This document shows, piece by piece, positions 1 through 12,396 of a stretch of 64,000 nt of DNA (positions are counted from its first letter, which is position 1; each line of letters opens with the position of its first letter). The notes under the pieces are model-generated. The model did not search any database, was not told where the DNA came from, and was given only the letters and a program-made list of their open reading frames with translations. The stretch is from the NCBI GenBank assembly GCA_013339765.2, contig CM023448.1, positions 328,195,441-328,259,440 on the forward strand. Reading direction: 5' to 3'. Both the position numbers and the translations under genes were made by a program. Origin of the DNA: Haemaphysalis longicornis. Lineage: Eukaryota; Arthropoda; Arachnida; Ixodida; Ixodidae.

Positions 1-129
1 CCAAAAGGCCCACATTTGGACACGGGCCGAACATGGCTGCTGTAAAAAGGCCGGACAGAAAATCACCGGCCAAAGTACACCGGCTTGATTTAGGCCGAAC
101 AGTGCTGTGCTGCCTGGAGCGGGCATATT

Positions 130-931
130 ATGTGCTATCGGGGGCCTCACGAAAAGCAAGAGCACGGGATAGGATTTTTGATCAACAGGGAAATAGCAGG
201 AAATGTGAAAGAATTCTTCAGTGTTAACAAAAGGATCGGAGTAGTTGTGATCAAGCTTACCAAGCGGTACAGGTTAAAGATAATACAAGCGTATGCGCCA
301 ACGGCTAGCTACGATGATGAGGCCACGGATGAGGCCTTAGATAGTTTCCACGAAGACGTCGAGTCAGCAATGAATAAGGGAACCTCGCAGTTCACAATTG
401 TAATGGGATAACGCAAAAGTAGGTGCAAAGAGAGTAGGAGAAAAATCAGTGGGAAATTTTCGAATAGGCACTCGCAACTGTCGAGGTGACACACTGGTTG
501 GATTTGCTGAGAGAAATAACCTCAAACTACTGAACACATTCTTCCGGAAACGCAAGAGTAGGAAATGGACTTGGAAAAGTCCTGATGGGATTACAAAAAA
601 CAAAATTGACTTCATTCTGGATGACAACCCAGGTATTGTGCAAGACGTGGAGGTACTAAGCAAGATTCGGTGCAGTGATCATAGGATGGTTAGGTGCAAA
701 GTAAGGCTAAATCTCAAAAAAGAAAGAAGGAAGCTCGTAAAAAGTAAGAAGCCCAACTTCAGGTCAGTAAGAGACAGGACGCATGAGTTTAAAATAACCC
801 TCCAGAACAGGTTCGCACTTCTAGACGGTCAGAACGAGGACAGTGTGGAAATGATAACCTATCAACAGCAATCACGGAGTAAGCAGCGGCTACTGGAGAA
901 GCAGCATGTAGGAAGCAAACTGGAAAACTAA
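130..931 (+). pseudogene. LINE endonuclease domain, frameshifted
   Basis: Exonuclease-endonuclease-phosphatase fold of the LINE, which nicks target DNA. Visible pieces are GFLINREIAGNVKEFF, IIQAYAPT, then a frameshift near 405-410 exactly where the conserved metal-binding D-F-N motif should sit (an aspartate and NAKVG-like residues continue in the next frame, the Phe is lost). After it come RGDTLVGFAERNNL, WTWKSPDG, KIDFIL and the terminal catalytic CSDHRMVRC (about 670-696). The second open segment runs 449-931 and ends at a TAA. Enzyme activity is not expected. Confidence 0.8.
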
Positions 932-1260
932 CTAGGCAAACAAAGGAACTTATTTCGCAGCGCCAGAAGATGGTATTGTCAAGTACGGTGGATCAAACTG
1001 AACTAGCGGGGCTGTCAAAATTAATAAACAAAAGTAAAACAAATGAAATTCGTGCGTACACCATGGCGGTCATCGAGGAAACTTTAGAAAGAGGAGAAAG
1101 CTTGAAGGCAACAAGGTGGAAGCTGGCTATTGGCAGAGACAGAATGTACGCACTTAGAGATGAACCGGGCAACGTTACGCACAATATGGAAGAGATAATT
1201 AAAATCGCAGAACGGTTCTACACCAGGCTATACAAGGTACCGAGCCTACAAGCATAGCTT

Positions 1261-2590
1261 GCGATGTTCCACCAGTAACGAAAGAGGAAGTAGAAAAGAC
1301 ACTTAAGGGCATGAAAAGAGGGAAAGCTGCAGGCGACGATGGCATAACCATAGACCTTCTAAAAGAGGGTGGAGATATAATTCTAGAAAAGCTTGCTGAA
1401 CTATTCTCAATATGTTTAAGGACTTTAAGCGTACCAAAAGTCTGGAAAAACGCCAAAATAGTTTTAATTCACAAGAAGGGAGATAACAAAGATCTTAAGA
1501 ACTACGGACCCATCAGTCTTCTGTAGGTTGTATACAAGCTATTTACCAAGATAATGCTTAGCCGTATAACCGCCAGCCTAGACTTCCAACAACCCAGGGA
1601 ACAGGCTGGGTTCACAAAAGGACACTCTACAATGGATCACATCCATGTCACCAACCAAGTAATAGAAAAATGCGCAGAGTATAATAAACCACTTTACATG
1701 AGATTTATAGACTATGAAAAAGCTTTTCTATTCAGTAAGCACTGCCTCAGTAATGGACGCCTTAAAGGGCCAAAGAATAGGGAAGACCTACCCACGACTC
1801 CTACGACATATATGAGGAATGCACCGGCAGAATTACACTTCACAAGCAAAGTGATAAATTCCCGATCCGAAGGGGAGTGCGACAAGGAGATACCATCTCA
1901 CCAAAATTGTTCACAGCATGTCTGGAGAGTGTATTCAGGAGGCTTGACTGGGAAGACTTGGGCTTACGGATAAACGGCGAATACTTGAGCCATTTAAGGT
2001 TTGCAGATGACATAGCCTTGCTCAGTGAATCTGCAGAGCAACTCCAAAACATCATTGAGGAACTAAAATCACAGAGCTTCGCTGCGGGGCTAAGGATAGA
2101 CATGAATAAAACCAAAGTGATAATAAATAAACATGCTGAACGCGCCTTTTTTAGACTAGGTGAAGAAACACTGGAACAAGTGCAAGAATATAACTACCTT
2201 GGCCAGATGGTCAGTGCGGACCCAAACCACGAGAAAGAAATCAGGTGCAGAATTGGACTGGGATGGGGTGCATTCGGCAAGCACTCGAAAATAATGAAAA
2301 GTAAGATGCCTCTGAGAAAGGTATTCAACCAATGCGTCCTGCCGGTGATGACATACGGAGCGGAAACTTGGCGACTTACTAAACAATTTGAAAGCAAGCT
2401 TAGGTCCGCTCAACGTGCCATGGAGAGAATAATGTTAGGAGTAACGCTTAGGGACAGAAAACGAGCTACCTGGATTAGGGAACAAACTCGGATAGATGAT
2501 ATCATAGCCCAGCTTAAGAAAAAGAAATGGACTTGGTCTGGCCATGTGGTACGACGTACGGACAACAGGTGGACCACAAGGACAACAGAA
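1261..2590 (+). pseudogene. LINE reverse transcriptase domain, broken
   Basis: Fragments of RT blocks in order: GKAAGDDGI (about 1321-1347); LKNYGPISLL, where Gly replaces the usual Arg, followed by a TAG stop at 1525-1527; EQAGFTKGHSTMDHI (about 1600-1644); the block A motif FIDYEKAF (about 1709-1732). A frameshift follows, then RQGDTISPKLF (about 1880) and the catalytic LRFADDIALL (about 1995-2024). The polymerase aspartates are thus mostly still encoded but lie in different frames. It joins the RTE/BovB-like LINE above and is cut at 2590 by a large insertion. Confidence 0.85.
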
Positions 2591-3400
2591 CCAACCGCTC
2601 CCTCCTTCGCCGCTCTCCTGTTTTTCTTTGCCCTCGCCCACGGTGCCGCACGCTCTTGAACTCGGCGGCGGTGCCGCCATTTTTGTTGGCTGCTTCAGAG
2701 CAGACGCCCCCGTAACGCTACGGGCCGCTCGCTGGAGTTTTTCTTGCAGTTTGCTCCGGTTTTTGCGCCAAATCGCTGTTTGGTGGCATTTATAGGATTG
2801 CTGGAGTTTTATTTTGCCAACACGCACTAACTGAGGTTGTTTTGTGTTGCAGCAGTCGACGTGTTGCAGCAGTGCACGTAGTACTAATAACCGCCACCCA
2901 CAGGCTGCTAACCAGCAAGCACACCAGAAAACTACCGCCAACGTTATGGCGGATCGCTGAGTCACCCTTCCCGTAAGGCCTTGCGGCAGCGCAGATAGGC
3001 CGCGATTGAATACTCCCTATGTGAGCGGGGTGGATGCCGCTCACGCATACGCAGAGCGCGGTGTTTTTACGTAAGTCTGCGGCATGCTTGTAAGATCTAA
3101 AGATAGTTCGTGAATGCGAAAGGATCGAACGTGAAACATTTCGAACTGCCCTGTTACGGTAATTTTTTCTTGCATTCGCGTGACTGTGGTCGTGCAATCA
3201 CTGCACAGAGGGCTTGCGTACGGTTTGCGGCAGTATACATGTGCTTCATTCGCGAATGCCGTCGTTCGAGCGCTGCGCTGGCGTTCCTGCATTCGCCTTT
3301 CTTACGATGGCTGTGAATCATTAGCGGCGCTCAGTCTGCGTCCGCTTTTACTACCGCCATACATCCTACCTTAATTCTGCGCAATTTAGAGTGCTTTGCC
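2591..3400. other. Left arm of the insertion, no gene seen
   Basis: GC-rich DNA with short open frames on both strands, none of which resembles a protein I know or shows convincing splice sites. It is present once, unlike the 3.6-kb repeat that follows. Confidence 0.5.
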
Positions 3401-6400
3401 ATTTTTGTATAAATGTTTCTTTCACCGTCATGTCGCTAAAGGCTGCTGTGACTAGATTTTAAAAAAATACACAGATGCTGTTGTGCGTGTGTGCACGTAC
3501 AGCGACGTGAAAAATCCCCGATTCCCCGACTTCGCAGCCGGATACACTAAACTGCACTTGCGGCCGTACGTTCATGTGCGAACCGAGTGAAAAACGTAGT
3601 CTTGCAATTCTGAGAATAGGCGCCAGAGTAGACTGCGATCAATCGATCGGGTAAACTGAAATTACAGATTTGTGGCCTCTTATTTCTCATACGAACCAGA
3701 GATCGAGTCCCTTTAGGTACACAGGAATACACCCGAAAGAAATTCGAAAGAGAACCGATATCACGATGATTATCAAGAGAAAACAATAAGAGAAAACAAC
3801 AAAAATGAATTGGTGCCACCAAATGGATATTTTATTACAACAAACGTCCGTAATGACGTCGTGAAGGTGGCTTGTGCTGCTGACGTGGCTTCCTGTGAGA
3901 AAAATGCGAGCGGCATTTGGGTTTAGTTTTTTAACGCCAAGCTGCTCCAATATCCACTGCTCAAATTTATCCGTGAAATAATCCTATACTGAGAAGAAAA
4001 AAAAATGTCACCACCGAGTCTGAGATGCCCCACAAACACTTCGCAAATATAAACCATAATGCATTGCAGAAGAGAGTTAGTGTTCGCGCATCTGCTCCAG
4101 TGCCGCGTCCACACGCTCAACTCGCTTTCACTAAATGAGTTTTAAAAAGCGCTTTGCTGGACAAAAATAGGTCTGTTGAGAATAATAAATTTGCCCAGTG
4201 TGTTTTGGTTCACATAGCAATGACTGGATACGCTGCGCAGTTGACTACTAAGACGGAGTATGCGCGCACACTGAGAATGTACGGCCTCACGTGTAAAGCA
4301 AACGTTAAAGGGGTCCTGAAATACCTTCCGCCGATGCATGGATGTACATGTAACCAAATAAAGCAATGTATTAGCAATCTCCTCCCGCAAGAATTTTGTT
4401 AAAGCGATGAGTATTAGCTGAGAAATCGTAAATCAAAAACCGCGCATTATCGTCGCGCCGCGTTTCCTCCTCCTTTCAACTTCTCTCCGCTGTTGACGGC
4501 GCTTGAGCCTTCCCTCCCATGATGCTGCGCTCCTCAGCAGTGACGTACTTCCGCTATTGCGCTGCTCAGACAGCCGTCTGCTACGGGCAAGCTTTGTTGA
4601 CACCATGAATCCTGCACTCCGCTCAAGGCTGGAAAAGCAAGTGGCAAAATAAACGTTCTTAAAAAAAAAATCTGACCGCATGTGTGCGGTGGCCTGGCCT
4701 TGCCCTTTGGCGGTGTACGTTGCTGCAGTTCTATCGCGTCATGTGACTTTTTAACGGCGGCGAACTCGCAGCCACACGGGGAGGACCGTGCGCTCGTTCT
4801 CTTTTGATGCACCGCGCACTGTTTATCCAAAAAGCGCCGTATCGGATGTGGGCCCCGCTGGTGCCGGTCTTATTTTGCGGCGGTGGTAATTCCTGCGGCG
4901 GCAAGTTGAAAAAACACATTTTAAACCGATACAGAACCCGTGCACAAAACGCTTCAATCATGTGACCAGTTCAGCTTGGGGCGACGCGTGGGTGGAGAGC
5001 GCAACGTTGGCAAAACATGCTCCACCGCGGCTCTGAGCTTTCTAGCGATGGAGCGAGCGCCATTTCTTTGACAATCTTAAACATCGGTTCCCTTGGCAAC
5101 AAGGCACAAACCACTCTAAAGCCAGTTTACGGTTTCTGTGATCCCGGTTCAGCTCGGGGCCCCACCTCGCGACATGTGGGCACTGCAGCGGTACCACTGC
5201 GTACCACTCACTCCCATTGGGAAGTGCGAGATGCGTTTGACATTACAGGAGGCGATGGTGTGTGTGTTGTGGACGCCTTTGTTTCGCAATGAAATGCGAC
5301 GTTGTGCTTCTGCGGGTGGTTAGTGCTTCGTGGTCTGGATTATCTTTCTCGAGCGACGTACGACTCAACCTCGCATGGGGTATGTGCAGTGTGCGTGGCT
5401 AAAATCCATCTCGGCTTGTGCGCCAGAGTTAAGTGACTTGCTGTTCGTCCCCGCAAACCGCGCGCGAGGTGAGTGTCGAATTTACGACGGGCAGGAGGAG
5501 GCAACCTATCGCCTGTCAATCGCGGTTCGGTTCAGACTTGCAACGCATGTTGTGACGTTGTGTTCGTTCGAAACGCATCTCTGGATTGTTTTGAAGTTGA
5601 ATAAAATGTGTGCGTCAAACCCGGGCATTCGGCTCAGGGCGTTCTCTGCGATTGCACGAAAGAAGTGCCACGGGGCTTCAACGCTTTCTTTATGGAACGT
5701 ACTCAAGTAAGAGAATATGCATGTTGCATTCAATACAAACGGTTAAGCGTTTGTTTACACTCGTTTCGTTTGTCGTAAAATGTTCAAGCACTCCGGCACT
5801 ACGCTGGCAGATCAGCTGGTGAGCCGACGCTGAGCAGACGACTCATCTCTTGGCCGCAAGTGCGTGAAAAAGTCGCCCAATAGCAGGATGTCTAGCTCAT
5901 GACGACCATCTGGGAATCGATGACGTAGACATGTGAAGATGGCGGCGTCCAAAAACACGAAGGGAAGAGTGAGAAAAAAGCGGCAAACTTTGCAACAAAA
6001 GCGTGAGCTTTCCGCTGCGCGTAAAAGAGCAATACTTGGCACAGATGACGTTGACGACCCAATCTAACGATTGCGCTAGTTCATTTAGTGTGCTCAAAAC
6101 GCCTTTCAGGGCCCCTTTAAGATGTAATTAACGGTCCTCTATGCACTGTGCATACACGGAAGAAAGGGCGTACAGCCGTTGCGGTGCGAATATGCGTTTA
6201 GGCTCCGTGCAGTCACGTTTGCCGAGCGAGCGCAGCGCCATCTACCGCGCCTCCGCGCAACACTGGGTAGGCCGAGCCTCACCGTCGTGGCCAGCCGCTT
6301 GCTTTGCAAAGGCGTCTATCAAGTGGTTAGGTGCGCTATAAGTGGCTTAAGTTTGTGGGATACGCTGCAATGGCGACAGGATGGAGTGTTATCGACTGAG

Positions 6401-7009
6401 AGGCGTTAAAAGAAACAAAGCCCTGAAGGAAAGCTACCGCCTTCGCTGCCCTGAATCGTCCGAGTTGGGAAGGCTGGTCACAGCCTCACAGGCGGCACAC
6501 GTCTCCGTGAAATTTTTAGAAAATATAACGGCGATGACTACCAAGCAGATTACATGCTGCTGTCAAAGTAAAGTATATCGGTTTGCCAGCTGTTAATACT
6601 CGCAAGCTTACAATAAATTGGTTGGTTTCTCTGCATCGTGCAGGCGTCTTCCGCGGCGTTTATAATGAAAATTCATGCGGCACGTAACACTCAGCCATAT
6701 TTTAATTGTAAGATAACTAATTGATGGCTGCAACATCTTACCCCTTTTTTTTGGAAAAAAATATGATTGTTTTTAAACAAAGTAGCGCCATTTGTTTGAA
6801 AATAAGCTGTCAAAAAGTCGAAATACCTACGTCAGTACAAGATATAAAAGCAATGCATGTGGGATTTTTGCACTGCAAATAAATGCTGTTCAATAAAACA
6901 AAGTCGTTTTAACGGGGCTCACAACAGCAACATCAGAGAACAATAAAAAATAAACGAAGTTTATGATTATTCTAATATTTGGAGGCCCTGCGTACCCCGT
7001 AAAAAGGGA
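3401..7009. repeat. 3.6-kb tandem duplication, copy A
   Basis: About 3609 bp running from ATTTTTGTATAAATGTTTC to GCGTACCCCGTAAAAAGG, immediately followed by copy B. The copies look nearly identical base for base. They differ mostly by one-base indels, by about 37 extra bases in A near 3668-3704 (containing TTGTGGCCTCTTATTTCTCA), and by short insertions private to B (near 9283-9300 and 9881-9896). No convincing protein is encoded; open frames common to both copies are short and break at the indels. It contains the TTAA-flanked element at 4309-6116. Confidence 0.9.
4309..6116. mobile_element. TTAA-flanked inverted-repeat element (copy A)
   Basis: Begins AGGGGTCCTGAAATACC and ends with the complement of AGGGGCCCTGAAAGGCG, each terminus preceded or followed by TTAA (4305-4308 and 6117-6120). 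About 1.8 kb with no transposase open frame. TTAA is the target site of piggyBac-type transposases, so a non-autonomous relative is plausible; the termini differ from the classic piggyBac ends. Confidence 0.6.
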
Positions 7010-10000
7010 TTTTTTTGTTATAAATGTTTCTTTTCACCGTCATGTCGTTGTTAAAGGCTGCTGATGACTAGATTTAAAAAAATACACAGATGCTGTTGTG
7101 CGGTGTGCACGTACAGCGACGTGAAAAATCCCCGATTCCCCGACTTCGCAGCCGGATTACACTACAACTGCACTTGCGGCCGTACGTTCATGTGCGAACC
7201 GAGTGAAAAACGTAGTCTTGCAATTCTGAGAATAGGCGCCAGAGTAGACTGCGATCAATCGATCGGGTAAACTGAAATTACACAGTCCCTTTAGGAACAC
7301 AGGAATACACCCGAAAGAAATTCGAAAGAGAACCGATATCACAATGATTATCAAGAGAAAACAATAAGAGAAAACAACAAAAATGAATTGGTGCCACCAA
7401 ATGGATATTTTATTACAATAAACGTCCGTAATGACGTCGTGAAGGTGGCTTGTGCTGCTGACGTGGCTTCCTGTGAGAAAAATGCGAGCGGCATTTGGGT
7501 TTAGTTTTTTAACGCCAAGCTTCTCCAATATCCACTGCTCAAATTTATCCGTGAAATAATCCTACTGAGAAAAAAAAAATGTCACCACCGAGTCTGAGAT
7601 GCGCCACAACCACTTCGCAAATATAAACCATAATGCATTGCAGAAGAGAGTTAGTGTTCGCGCATCTGCTCAGTGCCGCGTCCACGCTCAACTCGCTTTC
7701 ACTAAATGAGTTTAAAAAGCGCTTTGCTGGACAAAAATAGGTCTGTTGAGAATAATATATTTGCCCAGTGTGTTTTGGTTCACATAGCAATGACTGGATA
7801 CGCTGCTCAGTTGACTACTAAGACGGAGTATGCGCGCACACTGAGAATGTACGGCCTCACGTGTAAAGCAAACGTTAAAGGGGTCCTGAAATACCTTCCG
7901 CCGATGCATGGATGTACATGTAACCAAATAAAGCAATGTATTAGCAATCTCCTCCCGCAAGAATTTTGTTAAAGCGATGAGTATTAGCTGAGAAATCGTA
8001 AATCAAAAACCGCGCATTATCGTCGCGCCGCGTTTCCCCCTCCTTTCAACTTCTCTCCGCTGTTGACGGCGCGAGAGCCTTCCCTCCCATGATGCTGCGC
8101 TCCTCAGCAGTGACGTACTTCCGCTATTGCGCTGCTCAGACAGCCTTCTGCTACGGGCAAGCTTTGTTGACACCATGAATCCTGCACTCCGCTCAAGGCT
8201 GGAAAAGCAGGTGGCAAAATAAACGTTCTTAAAAAAAAATCTGGCCGCATGTGTGCGGTGGCCTGGCCTTGTCCTTTTGCGGTGTACGTTGCTGCAGTTG
8301 CTATCGGCGTCACGTGACTTTTTAACGGCGGCGAACTCGCAGCCACACGGGGAGGACCGTGCGCTCGCTCTCTTTGATGCACCGCGCACTGTTTATCCAA
8401 AAAGCGCCGTATCGGATGTGGCCCCGCTGGTGCCGGGTCTTATTTTGCGGCGGTGGTAATTCCTGACGGCGGCAAGTGAAAAACACATTTTAAACCGATA
8501 CAGAACCCGTGCACAAAACGCTTCAATCATGTGACCAGTTCAGCTTGGGGCGACGCGTGGTGGAGAGCGGCAACGTTGGCAAAACATGCTCCACCGCGGC
8601 TCTGAGCTTTCTAGCGATGGAGCGAGCGCCATTTCTTTGACAATCTTAAACATCGGTTCCCTTGGCAACAAGGCACAAACCACTCTAGAAGTCAGTTACG
8701 GTTCTGTGATCCCGGTTCAGCTCGGGGCCCCACCTCGCGACATGTGGGCACTGCAGGCGTACCACTGCACTCCCATTGGGAAGTGCGAGATGCGTTGTGG
8801 CATTACAGGAGGCGATTGTGTGTGTGTTGTGGACGCCTTTGTTTCGCCAATGAAATGCGACGTTGTGCTTCTGCGGGTGGTAGTGCTTCGTGGTCTGGAT
8901 TATCTTTCTCGAGCGACGTACGACTCAACCTCGCATGGGGTATGTGCAGTGGTGCGTGGCTAAATCCATCTCGGCTTGTGCGCCAGAGTTAAGTGACTGC
9001 TGTTCGTCCCCGCAAACCGCGCGCGAGGTGAGTGTCGAATTTACGACGGGCAGGAGGAGGCAACCTATCGCCTGTCAATCGCGGTTCGGTTCAGACTTGC
9101 AAACGCATGTTGTGACGTTGTGTTCGTTCGAAACGCATCTCTGGATTGTTTTGAAGTTGAATAAAATGTGTGCGTCAAACCCGGGCATTCGGTTCAGGGC
9201 GTTCTCTGCGATTGCACGAAAGAAGTGCCACGGGGCTTCAACGCTTTCTTTATGGAACGTACTCAAGTAAGAGAATATCCATGTCGTGTTATGGCCGTGT
9301 TGCATTCAATACAAACGGTTAAGCGTTTGTTTACACTCGTTTCGTTTGTCGTAAAATGTTCAAGCACTCCGGCACTACGCTGGCAGATCAGCTGGTGAGC
9401 CGACGCTGAGCAGACGACTCATCTCTTGGCCGCAAGTGCGTGAAAAAGTCGCCCAATAGCAGGATGTCTAGCTCATGACGACCATCTGGGAATCGATGAC
9501 GTAGACATGTGAAGATGGCGGCGTCCAAAACACGAAGGGAAGAGTGAGAAAAAAGCGGCAAACTTTGCAACAAAAGCGTGAGCTTTCCGCTGCGCGTAAA
9601 AGAGCAATACTTGGCACAGATGACGTTGACGACCCAATCTAACGATTGCGCTAGTTCATTTAGTGTGCTCAAAACGCCTTTCAGGGCCCCTTTAAGATGT
9701 AATTAACGGTCCTCTATGCACTGTGCATACACGGAAGAAAGGGCGTACAGCCGTTGCGGTGCGAATATGCGTTTAGGCTCCGTGCAGTCACGTTTGCCGA
9801 GCGAGCGCAGCGCCATCTACCGCGCCTCCGCGCAACACTGGGTAGGCCGGGCCTCACCGTCCTGGCCAGCCGCTTGCTTTACACACTGTGCCCGCGCCCT
9901 TGCAAAGGCGTCTATCAAGTGGTTAGGTGCGCTATAAGTGGCTTAGTTAAGTTTGTGGGATACGCTGCAATGGCGACAGGATGGAGTGTTATCGACTGAG

Positions 10001-10606
10001 AGGCGTTTAAAAGAAACAAAGCCCAGAAGGAAATCTACCGCCTTCGCTGCCCTGAATCGTCCGAGTTGGGAAGGCTGGTCACAGCCTCACAGGCGGCACA
10101 CGTCTCCGTAAAATTTTTAGAAAATATAACGGCGATGACTACCAAGCAGATTACATGCTGCTGTCAAAGTAAAGTATATCGGTTTGCCAGCTGTTAATAG
10201 TCGCAAGCTTACAATAAATTGGTTGGTTTCTCTGCATCGTGCAGGCGTCTTCCGCGGCGTTTATAATGAAAATTCATGCGGCACGTAACACTCAGCCATA
10301 TTTTAATTGTAAGATAACTAATTGATGGCTGCAACATCTTACCCCTTTTTTGGAAAAAAATATGATTGTTTTTAAACAAAGTAGCGCCATTTGTTTGAAA
10401 ATAAGCTGTCAAAAAGTCGAAATACCTACGTCAGTACAAGATATAAAAGCAATGCATGTGGGATTTTTGCACTGCAAATAAATGCTGTTCAATAAAACAA
10501 AGTCGTTTTAACGGGGCTCACAACAGCAACATCAGAGAACAATAAAAAATAAACGAAGTTTATGATTATTCTAATATTTGGAGGCCCTGCGTACCCCGTA
10601 AAAAGG
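7010..10606. repeat. 3.6-kb tandem duplication, copy B
   Basis: About 3597 bp, directly abutting copy A in the same orientation. It starts at TTTTTTGTTATAAATG and ends at the same GTACCCCGTAAAAAGG as copy A, after which unique DNA begins. The near identity implies a recent unequal exchange or an assembly duplication. Indels of one base in short runs are the commonest difference, a pattern also produced by uncorrected long reads. Confidence 0.9.
7879..9691. mobile_element. TTAA-flanked inverted-repeat element (copy B)
   Basis: Same element as at 4309-6116, carried along in the second tandem unit, with TTAA at 7875-7878 and 9692-9695. It was present before the 3.6-kb duplication. Confidence 0.6.
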
Positions 10607-12240
10607 AAGAGGTAGTCTTAAATCGTTCACGGGCATTTCCTGGCGGGCTTGCAGCGAAACCCGTGTACGTTGTGAATGTATTCACGGAAAAGGAGACGGA
10701 AGGCACAGAGGTTGAAGTCTTCCTTTCGCTCATGAGGCGATACTGCTTGACCTCGTACGCGGAGCAAGAAAACGTGCTCGGACGAACTGGCACCAGCGGA
10801 AACGAACTGTCAGGGGCGAGGAGCAGGACGCATTCTGGGAATGTTTGGCGATAATTCAAGCCATGAAATTGAAAATCGTCGTCAGGTTCGTTTCCCTGCC
10901 ACAGCGGCCGCTTTTTCGATAAAGGCGAAAAGCGAAAACGCCCGTGTGTTCGAGATTCCGGAAACGTGAAAGATCCCCCAGGTAGTCAAAATTAATCCCG
11001 ATCCCTCCACTACGGCGCGCCTCATAGCCTGTCTGGCGTCGGCGGGTTGAAACGCACAATAAATCAATCGAAAATCACCGCCAGTTCGTTCGCAGCTCTC
11101 GATGCTTCGCACCCGCCTGATACACATTGGAGCCCGCGTATTTAAGGTAATTATACTTGCTTTGAAGTCAATGCTCTAGCACGTAGCGCAGCGTACAGAC
11201 CGCACTACACCCAAACAATCGATCCTGTGAGACGGAGCACCGTACTCGCGAAACCACGGTGGTCCGATTTCACGAATACAAACAAAACGGCTTCTCTCCA
11301 ATGCTGTGAACTGCTAATTAATTTGTGCTTTCTAGCTGAAACACAAATTCACTGGAAAAAAAACAATGTGGAAACGTGAAAACGTGCGCACGAAATGCTC
11401 CACCTTGTTCTGGCTATGCTGGGAAGTCAATATCGCTTGACCCCTTCCTCCGTACGCGTAGTCAACAGTTCAGTCCTTCAGTCTATTCCTAGCCCGGTGC
11501 GGTAGAATTACTGCCGTGTGTTTTAGTTAATATAAAAGTTAAAAATTACGTATTCTACATTTCATCTGGTGCCGCCAATCAGGAGCGCAACCGAAACACG
11601 AGCACGCTGGCGAGCGGCGGCCGGCTCAGTATTTTTCTTTCTCCCCGATGGCGGCGCCAGGTGTCGCGGCTCAGTGTCGCCCTCTGTTCACTGCACGGCG
11701 CCTATAAGAAATTGCGAATCAAGCTTACGTCAACGGCGCGGTCACTAGATTAGCTGCCCTTTACATTGTTTTACCTAGCCGCATTTTTTTTCTCTTTACC
11801 GCCTCAATTTGCGCCGCACCGCGACCAAGCACATATTACGCAGCAAATCGCTCCAATGTCATAACAATGGGCTACCCGGGTCGCTAACAGACAAAATATG
11901 ACTTCACACCAGAAAGAGCTTACACGCACTCGGAAGGAACGCACACGCTACATGGTCAGACGCAAGCTGCCGTAGGCCAAAACAAGCGCGAATTCAGGTG
12001 AACAATTCTTGCGTCAAGAAAACATTACGACTACCGACTGAACATGCTACGCCGCTGATAATTATGCTAGCAGCTAGGCGCGCACAACGGTTACGACGTG
12101 ACGAACTCGCCGCTGCGCGCAATGCCTACTCAGAACAAAGGGCGGACGACAGTCGCGGCGGGAATACGCATTTCTTCGTAAGTGACCGCTCAAGCTTGCG
12201 CAGAATTTAACAAAGCGAGAACAAGCATTCAGAAACTTAC
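10607..12240. other. Right arm of the insertion, mostly without recognisable features
   Basis: Single-copy DNA after the tandem units. It holds a 5'-truncated SINE (10876-11071) and otherwise short, unconvincing open frames on both strands. The stretch around 11600-11700 is GC-rich but no promoter or exon could be defined. Confidence 0.45.
10876..11071 (+). mobile_element. tRNA-headed SINE, 5'-truncated, diverged
   Basis: Keeps a box B-like GGTTCGTTTCC just before the body, the body motif AAGCGAAAACGCCCGTGTG, GTCAAAATTAATCC, and an AATCAATC tail. Box A and the tRNA 5' half are missing. It is the same family as the full copy at 18786-19030 but more diverged. Confidence 0.75.
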
Positions 12241-12396
12241 CTCGCTAAAGAGTGATGGCAGCGTCGGCTTGAAGTATGCCCGTTCAAATCTATGCAACCA
12301 AACTTTTCGCCTTTCTGCGTCGCGTTTCCCGGACGGAATAACGAAGTCTTTCGCTATCCCTGACCCTATTCGCGCTGCCTATAAGGCACAACACAT
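12241..12396 (-). pseudogene. THAP-like first exon, decayed, with intact splice donor
   Basis: Reading the minus strand from an ATG at 12396 gives 52 codons. They open MCCAL, meet an in-frame stop at codon 6, and continue KDFVIPSGKRDAERRKVW then LHRFERAYFKPTLPSLFSE, ending exactly at GAG|GTAAGT (donor 12240-12239). The layout recalls a THAP zinc finger: N-terminal Cys, an F-x-x-P step, an R-x-x-W-L helix, and an exon boundary just before the usual C-S-x-H-F. The second Cys is missing and Phe stands where the third zinc Cys would be, so zinc binding is lost. THAP domains occur in host regulators and in P-type transposases. No further exon was found. Confidence 0.4.

Larger units (their letters stand above)
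1..2590 (+). mobile_element. RTE/BovB-like non-LTR retrotransposon, 5' part, dead
   Basis: Remnant of a LINE coding for an AP-type endonuclease followed by a reverse transcriptase, the enzymes of target-primed retrotransposition. In order one sees an endonuclease segment (about 130-940), a linker, RT blocks (about 1310-2160) and a C-terminal region with CVLPVMTYGAETW (about 2333-2371) and WSGHVVRRTDNRW (about 2533-2573). The frame is broken by frameshifts near 410 and 1725-1877 and stops at 931 and 1525. The extreme endonuclease N-terminus is absent. The open frame stops matching at 2590, and the missing C-terminus and 3' tail reappear at 12757. The clade is judged from motif style and from the short-repeat rather than poly(A) 3' tail of the distal piece; a related RT clade is possible. 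Confidence 0.85.

Noticed and set aside
1199..1456. Minus-strand frames antisense to the LINE
   Set aside because: They are shadows of the endonuclease/RT coding sequence.
7064..7270. THAP-like HRCCCAVCTYSDVKNPRFPDF frame in the tandem unit
   Set aside because: The Cys spacing and FP step are suggestive, but the frame is broken in copy A by a single-base difference and lacks the rest of the domain and splice signals.
7157..7528. Membrane-like minus-strand frame with FIFVVFSYCFLLIIIVISVLF
   Set aside because: In copy A the same DNA is interrupted by indels and a 37-bp block, and the hydrophobic run comes from an AT-rich stretch. Not a gene.
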